Part shown: in pieces, positions 55,260-64,000 of the stretch | Layout: each line of letters starts with the position of its first letter | Position numbering within the stretch: the first letter of the stretch is position 1 | NCBI GenBank assembly: GCA_032622095.1 | Contig: CP136063.1 | Location: forward strand, 62,385,897-62,449,896 | DNA from: Siphonodentalium dalli | Taxonomy: Eukaryota > Mollusca > Scaphopoda > Gadilida > Siphonodentaliidae | Direction: 5' to 3' | Length of the DNA: 64,000 bases | Position numbers and translations under genes: made by a program | The notes under the pieces: generated by a model | What the model was told of the DNA's origin: nothing | The model's input: the letters and a program-made list of their open reading frames with translations, nothing else | The model's database searches: none

Positions 55260-57290
55260 GGCGCTTTATTTCACTTTTGTATATAAAGTGGTGTATGCAT
55301 ACCCAACCGACTACTACCGACTGTATTAAAATATGGAAAACCAGAGTATGGAAATCACCGATATGCATGGGAGTGGGTCTGTTGTTTAGTATATACAACA
55401 CAACATTATTGAAGAATTATTTAAATATTTAATCAACGTAAGTATAACAATGAAAACAACAGTTTATTTACAACTTCACACAAACTTGAACTGAAAATTA
55501 CGTGTGTAGTTTACTGAATAGGAATAGCCCTTATGAATAAGTTTTTTCCCCTACGCTGAGAGGGAATGACTTTAGCGGTATATGTGCTAGGTTCCATCAA
55601 GATTGCGAAGTTATGAAGTCATTTGGAAAATGACCACTTATATACACACTCACGCATCAAAATAGATGACGAACGCTTGGGGACTTAAAACAAATTTTGC
55701 ACCAACAATATGCTGGCGTTATAATTCTATAAAACAATAATATACAGTCTACTCCAATTTGCAAACTGCCCTCGCTAATGGCAATTGACAGTTAATACGC
55801 TAATTGAGACCAGTTGCACACAAAGACAATCAGTCTATAGACATAGTGTCGGATTACCCAAGTGTCGCGTAGACAAAAAGTCGCCGAGACATTATGTCCC
55901 TACGGCAAATTGTCGTGTGGACTGTATGTCGGGTGGACCAGTTGGATTAGACGAACAGTCGTGCACCGATTCCACTGATGGAAGGCCTTGGGTCGAAAGC
56001 TTTGAAGATATTTCAAGAGCTTGTTATCATTTATATACATGTACTTGTAACCTACCGTCCCTGAATCAGGACTACATGTACCATATTTCTTTGCTTTCAA
56101 TGTATCCACAGTTGTCACTAAAAGGGGTTTTATTAAAAGAATATGTTATTTTACTGAAGAAAACCCCGAACTCATATCAATATCTCTCTGTATAAGGCTA
56201 GATTCTCATCCAATTGCTCTTTAGGCCAAAATTTTTTTCTTCTGCTTTTATAAGGATTTGTTTAACCTTGTTTTGGTAGGGTCGGTCAGAAATAAAAATA
56301 AAATTGCTTAAAGTGATATGATACACCCTGGTAGGGTGATCAAATAGAATTGGAGAATAATCTTGCTCAAAGTAGTTATTTTTACGAATATTAATCCAAA
56401 TTTACAACACACAGCATAATTTTTATAGATGAATTAAATGCAATGACTCTCGATGTCAAAATAATTTGCGTTGGTTTATCGCTGATAGTTGCGTCCGGAA
56501 TCAAGATCTAAATATTTACAATTGAGGATACATGTAGTTAATTTGTCTGGTCAATGAGTATTTAGTGTAGAGAGGGTTAATACACACATGGGAATGGTGA
56601 GATTAGTGGTAGTGTTAAACAGTGAATGTGTAACTTGAGCAACCCCATGCTGATCATATTCATTAGCTTGTCATTCCTATCAAAGAAACCTTGATGACTG
56701 TTATTGGTCTTCAGGTCATAAAGATCACCATAGATATTTTAACGACCATTTAATGTTTTAAAGAAATGTCAAGATTTATAGAAAGTATACAGGTTTCTTG
56801 CTGGCAGAGGCATATACACTTTGCTGACTACTCATTTTTCATCCTGGATGTAGTTAAAATGATGCTTTTGTCACAGCAATTAAAGCCAGAGAAATCTATA
56901 GTAAGTGGGTCCTATGCATCTTTAGTCACGAGTGAAATGAGGTTGGAAACTTTGTTACTGATAAGCAGAAAAAGGAAAAAGCTAAGGTCAGCCATGAAAA
57001 TAACAAAAATAAATTATACATGTTCACATTAAATAATTTTTTATTTTTATTTCCACAGAGAACACAGTCGGCAGATACATAAAGCAGTAAAATAAAAAAT
57101 ACTGGACTCCCTAGAGGGTAAATTTAGTGATGCTACCTCATACAGGGAGGAGATTCTTTAAGGTAACTAATAGATTGTTTGATGGCGGATAATATGAGCT
57201 TGTCTCTCACAGCTTCATTGCATTTTAAAACCCTATTTTAAAATTTATTCCAAATTTCCAGTTCAAATGAAAAATTTATAAATAGATTTC
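55260..57290. other. Intergenic sequence
   Basis: No gene recognised. A fragment of family B (CTAGAGGGTAAATTTAGTGA) lies at about 57110. Confidence 0.4.
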
Positions 57291-57297
57291 TATTTAA

Positions 57298-57525
57298 CCC
57301 TTTGAGTGCCAGGTCCGATTTTTGTATCAACCCATATACCCTGTGCCAATGCATTCTCTTATATATGCGAGTCGACCATAGGTCGCCTCGCATATATAAG
57401 AGAATGCATTGGCTTAATATTTTTTTAGTTTTTTTTTTACAATTTTAATATATTTTATTATATCCTTTAACAGACTTATTGTGTAGGTTTAGGGCCGATG
57501 AGATCGGCCCCTGGCACTCAAAGGG
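57298..57525. mobile_element. piggyBac-like miniature element with hairpin module (frame ii)
   Basis: 228 bp between TTAA (57294-57297) and TTAA (57526-57529). TIR CCCTTTGAGTGCCAGG. One near-perfect hairpin GCCAATGCATTCTC...GAGAATGCATTGGC at about 57345-57414. Family of 19208-19650. Confidence 0.9.
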
Positions 57526-57634
57526 TTAAGATTTATTCGCTAAAAAGCATTCATGATAGATTCAGCATCATTCTCGTATAGAATGCTTGGAAAATTGTAT
57601 AATTCTATAGAATTCAACGGTAAAAGTCTGTCCT

Positions 57635-58349
57635 TATGGGAGGCCCTTTTCACATTTATTATTTATTTGCGCTTAAGCGCAAATATGTGTCTATCAATTT
57701 ATTTGCCCAGGAATTGGTGTCTCACTCCCAGAGCTCTAGTATATTTTATTAAAGGGATATCTTCTGCACAGATATATACCATTTCCATGGCCATAAAAAG
57801 GGAATTAGGGGTTCCCGGGGGCTTGCTTCCTTCATAAGGTGTACTTATTGACTTGAAATAGGGGGAAAAAACCCTATTTTCATATTATCAGCATCCCTGT
57901 CCCCAAGAATTTGTGTCTCCACAGAGATCATGCAAGTATATCTTATAAATGAGACATATCCTGCACAGATCTATACCATTTCCATGTCATAAAAGGGATC
58001 TAGGGGTTACTGGGGGATTGCTTCCCTCATATGGTGGGCCTATATAGACTTGAGTGATGTGTTTAGGCCTGTGCCATTTAAAATTAATTCAGGGGGAATC
58101 AATGAATATTAAATTTTATTTGCGCTTAAGCGCAAATCATTTGTGCTTAAGCGCAAATATGATCTATTTGCGCTTAAGTGCAAATCATTTGCACTTAAGC
58201 GTAAATGATTTGCACTTAAGTGCAAATGATTTGCGCTAAAGCACAAATGATTTACGCTTAAGCGCAAATATTTGCGCTTAAGCGCAAATGATAGAGGTTA
58301 TTTGCGCTTAAGCATAAATAAGTAATAAATGTGAAAAGGGACTCCCATA
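57635..58349. mobile_element. Foldback element containing a palindrome array
   Basis: TIR TATGGGAGGCCCTTTTCACA / complement, ~50 bp. The right half holds nine TTTGCGCTTAAGCGCAAA palindromes (58118-58318). The interior has GGGATATCTTCTGCACAGAT and a diverged second copy of that ~150-bp stretch (about 57755-57840 and 57945-58030). No coding. Confidence 0.8.
58118..58318. repeat. Array of nine GCGCTTAAGCGC palindromes
   Basis: Units spaced about 21-25 bp. Several carry paired changes that keep the palindrome (for example TTTGCACTTAAGTGCAAA), while others have changed on one side only. Confidence 0.9.
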
Positions 58350-58574
58350 TGTCCTTCCCAGATGTTTTCCGATGATAACTTTAGTTTTAGTATCCGATTG
58401 TTTTCTAATTTTGTATGTGGAATACCCGCATGTAAACATGAGTAAAAATAATTTTTGAGTAGTTTTCGGCTTGGTCGGTCCCCTATACATGTAAATGCCA
58501 GATGCAAACAAAACAACAGAATACTCTCCTGCACCCACCTCCCACCTGTCTTTGGTACATTTTACTTGCATTAT

Positions 58575-59003
58575 CCCTTTACCCAACAAAGCGGCCAAAA
58601 ACGCCCAAATAAAGCTTCAACAGCTTAAAATATCTTCGGTCTGTCTCAATAACACCATACAAATATGGATATCATTGGAACCGGTTCCTTGACCACATTG
58701 TGATGGTTACAGTTATGCCCTGTGCCAATGCATTCTCTTATATAGGTCGCCTCGCATATATAAGAGAATGCATTGGCCTAAAAAAATTCTTTTTTAACAC
58801 TTTTTACCATTTTTTCTTACATTCGTTAACAATTATATAATTTTTTCTTACATTTTATAATATTTTTCTACATTCTTTGACAATTTTATCATTTTTAATA
58901 TGTGTTAAGCCAATGCATTCTCTTATATATGCGAGGCGACCTATGGTCGACTCGCATATATAAGAGAATGCATTGGCACAGGGCCGTTCTGTTGGGTAAA
59001 GGG
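58575..59003. mobile_element. Miniature element with CCCTTTACCCAACA ends and two hairpins (frame i)
   Basis: 429 bp flanked by TTAT on both sides (58571-58574, 59004-59007). Two hairpins (about 58719-58779 and 58909-58982). The full-length copy for the truncated element at 1098-1376. Confidence 0.85.
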
Positions 59004-59113
59004 TTATAGCAGCGACTATTATCATTGTGATTTGTGACCATGCCTATTGTTCATTTTTTGCAGAGAAATGAAAACATCAGAACCTGGAAATATGAATGAA
59101 AAGTATACTGGAA

Positions 59114-59367
59114 CAAGCCTTGAAATAGTGAGCCTGTCATTTGCAGAATGAAGTTCCCAGAGGGTGAATTTAGTGATGCTATCCTGCACAGTGGGCTAGC
59201 ATCACCAAATTCACCCTCTGGGAACCTCATTCTGCTAAGGCCTAAGCAGAATGAGGTCCCTAGAGGGTGATTTTGGTGATGCTAGCCCACTGTGCGGGAT
59301 AGCATCACTAAATTCAACCTCTGGGGACCTCATTCTGCAAATGACAGGCTCACTATTTCAAGGCTTG
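59114..59367. mobile_element. Double-hairpin element (family B)
   Basis: Two consecutive hairpins joined by CTAAGGCCTAAGC, within TIR CAAGCCTTGAAATAGTGAGC. Flanking 8-mers do not match, so the target duplication is lost or never existed. Confidence 0.8.
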
Positions 59368-59427
59368 CTAATGCTTTTTCAAATTGATGACAAAAATGAT
59401 CAGCTATGCCCTGTGTATGCTATAAAT

Positions 59428-60537
59428 TAGAGATGGGCGGTTGTGAAATTTTGCCTCGGTTTCGGTTTCGGTTGTGGAAAAAGAGTTGAGTTTCGGTTTC
59501 GGTTTTTATTAATAAAAATTACTAATGTGAACAAAATCTAATTATGCTTCATCATATTACAAAGAAAACACACCAATTGTATCACCATAACTTGTGAGGT
59601 ACATGTCCTTTTATAATATTAAATTATGTATCATATTGTTACTATTACATGTATATTGTTAATGTCCATGTCGAGTGGCAGTGCTAGAATGCAAGTGAGT
59701 CTGTGTATTGTGTATGACTGCAATTCAGCATCATATGATCATAAGTGTGAAATAATATAATGATCATTTATATTGGCATAAAACTAATGTGTGTGACTAG
59801 ATATATGTGTATAGTTATGATTTGAAAAATAAAATTGGAAATAAACAACAAAATGAAAATAAAACATGACTAGAATCTCTCAATCACATTATCTGGCTAT
59901 ATGCCTATTACCATATTTAGGGAACATAATATTGTACACACTATACAGTATACATGCATCCAATACAAGTCACCTGAATGAGTGCTATTTCTCAACAGTT
60001 TACCGACAAACGGTATAATTCATTCCGGCTCCGATTCCGGCATAACATTTTTAATTAACGGCGCACAAATATATTTGACGATTTAACATCCAAACAGTGA
60101 TAAAAAATAATAGGGAATGCGGGGTAACAATCATTGATACCTTTTCATATCGTATCCTCGTTATCAAATTCACCTTTCAGAGTATTTGTACGGCCTTAAT
60201 GATTAAAATAACATGAGAAATAAACTGACTTGTGTTGTGTTTACTAGTAAATACTACGGCGAAAATAGGTGTACACGGAAGCAACGTAATTAATTCGTCG
60301 CGCGATTTCACCATGCGAACTCCTTTCTGCATATATTACAGGCGGCACACTTAGATTTCTTATCTTTCTTTGAAAAATATTTCCACACAGGACTCGTTTG
60401 TTCGTCGTGTTCTGCCATGATTACAGGAAGTTGTGACAACCGAAACAACGGGTTTTCCCAACTTACCACGGTTGTCATTTCCGGTTTTTCCCGACAACCG
60501 AAACCGAACTGATTCCACGGTTAACCGCCCATCTCTA
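59428..60537 (-). mobile_element. Non-autonomous hAT element, copy 2
   Basis: 1110 bp, flanked by the exact 8-bp duplication CTATAAAT (59420-59427, 60538-60545). TIR TAGAGATGGGCGGTT on both sides. Same length class and subterminal GGTTTCGGTT motifs as 33286-34396. Encodes the start of a BED finger. Confidence 0.95.
60308..60418 (-). pseudogene. hAT transposase N-terminal fragment (BED finger)
   Basis: 36 codons, MAEHDEQTSPVWKYFSKK... then KCAACNICRKEFAW and stop. S-x-VW-x-(Y/H)F followed by CxxC is the BED-finger pattern of hAT transposases, which binds the TIRs. The His pair and the whole catalytic region are missing, so this is a deletion derivative. It sits ~120 bp inside the right TIR. 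Confidence 0.7.
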
Positions 60538-60545
60538 CTATAAAT

Positions 60546-62174
60546 TCAATATCAGTTTAGATAGAATCTCTCCTCAACAACTTTCTGTAATACTGGTGTT
60601 CAACTTATTAAAGTGAGCATAAAATTATACATTTTGCCAGATTTTGCAACTTATTTTTGACTAATTTCAGTCAAGGAAACCTGATGTGAATGAAAATAAT
60701 AATGATCGAATCTGCTCAGACCTTAATTACCAGGTACATTAATTCAATCTCCCATTACCAGGTACATTAATTCAATCTCCCATTTGCCAGGTACATTAAT
60801 TCAATCTCCCATTACCCCAGTTGACATAAAATGATCATCTAAGCCTGCCAATGATAGAATTCCGATAACTGCTTTGAAAGGGAAAGCCCGGTCCCAATAT
60901 ATAAGACCAATAAAACTGTTAGTCAATACACATTGCACACAACCAAGCATTATATCATAAATTTCATATTTTTACTGCTTTATTGTTATTGAAAAAACAT
61001 TTTCGGGGGACTATTAAAATAGCCGGTGGGGACTTAAAAAAAAAAGTGGGGTCCCCATTTTTTTTTTCAAACCAAAAGTTACCAATGGGGACTCGGGAAC
61101 TCACACAAAAAAAAACTAACCAATCCCAATTTTCATGTTCAGCGCGAAATTCTCACACACGACTTTACACACATTCTACGAGATGGTTGTGTTTTTCTGC
61201 GAACTTTGGAATGGCTAACACCCAGTGTCATGTTAACGCACATGCGCGTGATCTTTCACACGTCCCCAGGTTCACATTTTAAATTGGACGAATGCGTATC
61301 AAATCAAATTGCTCAATCTCCGGATTTTGGTAAGTATATAATTTACTTTTAGTGACAAAATGTGGATCGAGCAAATTATAATGTACTAGGCCTATTTAAA
61401 GTACTATTAAGTTATTAACAGGCTGCATGCACATGAGTTGATAGTGATACTGCATGAAACTTTTAAGTTTTTTAACATGTCGCCTATATTCGAGAATAGG
61501 CTATATTCTAAAAGACTTTTTTTCCCGAAAATTCTTTTCAACATTCTGTGTTCATTTAATCATATAAATTGAGATTATAGGACTACATGTATATGCACTA
61601 CACCTCTTTCCTATTCTGTGTATTCAAATTCAAATTGAACATTATTGTTTACAAATCGGAATGAGCCGATGCTTGACCTTGTCGAATGAGTTGAGTGGTC
61701 GCTTGTCCACTCGTAGAGCTGACGGGTCACCCTTTATGCAGTAAGTCCGCTATAGTTCTGTTATACTATATGTCGTTATTTTGTTTATCAAATCATGATT
61801 TTGATCAACAGGACAAAATTTGTTAATCTTAATCACAAAAGTCACACTTCCAGCTTCTGTGGCAGAGCACACCATCCGATATCTTGTCGCCGACACCCAT
61901 CGCCGACGACCTGCAACAGCCGATCCGGTAGCCGCACACGCTGCGATTATTGTCGTACGAATATACTATTTTGAAATACTATTAAAATAATGATTAATTT
62001 TATATAGCGCTTAATCCATTTTATCATGCTCTAAGGCTTTTAAACATCATTACCTTGGTTATAGGTATTTGTGCCATAATAAGTGGCTATGTGTTTCCTC
62101 AAGTTTGTGAAACTCAAAGCTGCGCGATTCTTCAAGGGAATTCGCTTACATATTTCAGCTATCACGTCGCAAGC
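60546..62174. other. Intergenic sequence
   Basis: Nothing coding recognised. Includes a three-copy ~30-bp tandem repeat (CCAGGTACATTAATTCAATC) at 60729-60815. Confidence 0.45.
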
Positions 62175-62505
62175 CCTATATGGTCGTCTGGATGGGGAGG
62201 CTTGCTAAACATGTAAGTCCAGTGATTTCAGCTTCATCTCTGATTTTAAGAAGATTGTCAATACTTGCTTGCATTTTATCTGTCAGTAGTATGGCTACTC
62301 TTTTCTCAAACTTTCCCTTTATTTCAATGCGTTTTATTGTGGTGCAAAGTTTTACTTCCAATGGTGTCAGTGACGATTTTACTCCTTCATCAACAGTGCT
62401 TTGATCCGTGTTTAGAGCTTTTCTATACGTATCGACTTTCAATCGCTGAACGTCTCCACCTCTCTTTCTGTTAAACAGGGTAAGGTGACATAAAATTATA
62501 AAATT
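62175..62505 (-). pseudogene. Possible tyrosine-recombinase-type fragment
   Basis: A minus-strand coding-like stretch: LTLFNRKRGGDVQRL, then SSLTPLEVKLCTTIKRIEIKGKFEKRVAILLTD broken across the frame, then DNLLKIRDEAE. An Arg in an R-x2-GDVxxL setting followed by a G-K-x-x-x-R-V strand resembles box I and the catalytic-Lys hairpin of tyrosine recombinases (Crypton-like). There is no box II or Tyr. It is cut on its 5' side by the foldback at 62511. Confidence 0.4.
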
Positions 62506-62510
62506 AAACG

Positions 62511-62813
62511 AGACTTCACCAGTGAAGGTGAAGTTTAATTGTGATTCTATGAAGTGATAGAATCAATGGAGGGAATTGAATATGAGATATTGCGAACGCG
62601 CATGCGCACACCGTGGTCGTCACTATTAGAAGCATTTTAATTTGCATGATCAAAACACAATTTGAGAACGAGCAAGCCAAGTGAGTTGGCTGTTTTCAGA
62701 CTTGTCAGAACACCATGAAGGATGGTGGGGAGGGACTGTGGTATTCAATTCCCTCCATTGATTCTATCACTTCATAGAATCACAATTAAACTTCACCTTC
62801 ACTGGTGAAGTCT
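62511..62813. mobile_element. Foldback element with perfect 72-bp arms
   Basis: AGACTTCACCAGTGAAGGTG... through GGAGGGAATTGAATA and exact complement at 62742-62813. Core ~160 bp. Zero mismatches suggests youth or ongoing arm conversion. Confidence 0.85.
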
Positions 62814-63032
62814 ATTTAAATTTTTTAATTCTATTTCGTTCCATCATCAATTCCGTGAATTGAATATGAGACTTTAAAAGCCATGCAAATTAAAACCCCA
62901 GAACACCAAATGTCTGCAAATATTTGATATTGTATCAAAAAAGATTTTGCAGATGAATTGACATACATATACATTGTACATGTATGGGTGACATATAATT
63001 CAACCGTCACCCAATACCACAGACGCATAGTC
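62814..63032. other. Spacer with partial foldback relative
   Basis: GAATTGAATATGAGAC at about 62858 repeats part of the neighbouring foldback. Otherwise nothing was seen. Confidence 0.4.
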
Positions 63033-63945
63033 TTACTGTTCAAAGACCTGACAATTGTAAAAAGAATTGAAGGTAGATGCCTGAGTCCAACCAGCTCGAC
63101 TCAGTATCTGTTGCAAAGGCACATGCCGCAAGAAGGCTTTGGAAGTGGAAGCACCGCGGACACTGTGTGCCTTGAAGATAGTTGTGTCTATGCCAGCTTC
63201 CATGAGAACAGTTCTCAACCATCGGGAAATGGTATCACTAGACAGCCTTATGAGGCTTAATAACACCAATAAACAGGTCGGTAACTCCGTCCCGGAATTT
63301 TTCTGTGTGTTGAATCTGTTTAACTGTACACAAGCCTTGAAATAGTGAGCCTGTCATTTGCAGAATGAGGTCCCCAGAGGGTGAATTTAGTGATGTTAGC
63401 CCGCTATGTGGGGTAGCATCACCAACTTTACCCTCTGGGAACCTCATTCTGCTGAGGTGTAAGCAGAATGAGGTCCCCAGAGGGTAAATTTGGTGATGTT
63501 GGTAGCATCATTAAATTCACCCTCTGGGGACCTCATTCTGCAAATGACAGGCTCACTATATCAAGGCTTGACTGTACAGCAAACACATAGTGCATCATCC
63601 TGGAAACACTTCAAAATCGGATTGGATGTCACTATCTGTGATGATCATCCAATCTAAGGAAAGTTCCCACAAGGACTGTACTTGTGATGCACATGTCAAC
63701 AATATTAACATAGCTGCCTTCCTTGAGAGCTGTAAGAGGGTGAGATCCAACAGAGGCATCAGATTCTTTAAATATCTCAGCACTACAGTAACACCCCATA
63801 TTTGAGTATATCTCCGCACTGTAGGGCGTAAAGCGAACACACCTTTTAGAAACCGAGTCACTAATGGGTGCCTACCCACAGGAAACATGTCAACAACCAC
63901 GCCCATAGCACTAAGAGCCGAACGAGCAGTATTAAGATATAGTGT
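63033..63945 (-). pseudogene. DIRS-like tyrosine recombinase, interrupted and frameshifted
   Basis: Upstream part (63595 to ~63945): HPLVTRFLKGVFALRP, TVVLRYLKNLMPLLDLTL and QLSRKAAMLILLT, the N-terminal/core region. Downstream part (63033-63269): SSDTISRWLRTVLMEAGID, KAHSVRGASTSK (box II H-x-x-R), AGWTQASTFNSFY (terminal His/Trp and Tyr region). This is the recombinase of DIRS/Ngaro-type YR elements as I know it. The two parts are separated by a double-hairpin element at 63331-63570 with an 8-bp duplication. In addition a frame change occurs at the KPHKAV/SSDT junction (about 63245), and an in-frame stop lies upstream near 63950. Inactive. The rest of the element would lie past 64000. Confidence 0.75.
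63331..63570. mobile_element. Double-hairpin element (family B) inside the recombinase
   Basis: 240 bp, exact 8-bp duplication ACTGTACA (63323-63330, 63571-63578). Same TIR and twin-hairpin layout as 59114-59367. The second hairpin has lost its loop-side half (GGTGATGTTGGTAGCATC). Confidence 0.92.
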
Positions 63946-64000
63946 TCAAACGACTCTGGGATTCTGGAGTCGACTAGTCGAACCCCAAAAGTCGAGTCGA
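63946..64000. repeat. TCGACTAGTCGA-containing terminus at window edge
   Basis: GGAGTCGACTAGTCGAACCC and GTCGAGTCGA suggest the end of another hAT-type miniature element that continues past the window. Confidence 0.35.

Noticed and set aside
58118-58318. CRISPR-like regular array
   Set aside because: The units are the palindromes themselves with 3-6-bp spacers, in a eukaryotic foldback element; there are no unique spacers and no cas genes.
59114-59367. 8-bp target duplication for this family-B copy
   Set aside because: Flanking 8-mers TACTGGAA and CTAATGCT do not match, unlike the copies at 7377 and 63331.
1-64000. tRNA and rRNA genes
   Set aside because: A by-eye scan for B-box-like GGTTCRANYCC with an upstream A-box found no convincing pair; a covariance-model scan would be decisive.

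Overview
The window is animal nuclear DNA. It has AT-rich intergenic sequence, one intron-containing protein gene, LTR, non-LTR and tyrosine-recombinase retroelements, and a very dense population of small terminal-inverted-repeat (TIR) elements. Dispersed repeats carrying GGACGGACGG-type motifs and abundant ACATGTA words look to me like a bivalve or other lophotrochozoan mollusc. That assignment is recollection, not a search result, and the species is not resolved.

Layout. 1-9 kb: miniature TIR elements (hAT-like, mariner-like, piggyBac-like), a duplicated host segment, and tandem-repeat-bearing dispersed elements. 9.07-16.84 kb: a complete, very young LTR retrotransposon with two identical 214-bp LTRs and a target-site duplication. 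It encodes a 1135-aa Gag-like protein and no recognisable pol. 16.9-25.4 kb: more miniature elements, including a deleted piggyBac-like element. 25.5-30.5 kb, minus strand: a two-coding-exon gene (1365 codons) for a protein with two copies of a C2H2-like zinc-finger block and several arrays of short amino-acid repeats; GT-AG borders and codon phase agree exactly. 32-36.6 kb: a roughly 160-bp tandem array interrupted by a hAT element and a mariner-like element. 39.68-44.15 kb: nested elements (an 8-bp-TSD TIR element, inside it a long-TIR element, inside that a 5'-truncated non-LTR retrotransposon). 44.85-50.17 kb: a complete 5.3-kb DNA transposon with 34-bp TIRs and a TTA target duplication. 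It carries one intact 1148-aa ORF with a DDE-like triad and C-terminal Cys motifs, and I cannot place it in a named superfamily. 50-60.5 kb: foldback elements, palindrome arrays and a second hAT copy with a BED-finger remnant. 62-64 kb, minus strand: decayed tyrosine-recombinase fragments, one split by a double-hairpin element.

The strongest candidates for something undescribed are the 44.85-50.17 kb transposon, the Gag-only LTR element, and a roughly 70-bp perfect hairpin that sits inside at least four unrelated TIR frameworks. Apart from the zinc-finger gene I see no convincing host gene. I found no rRNA, tRNA or CRISPR array by eye.
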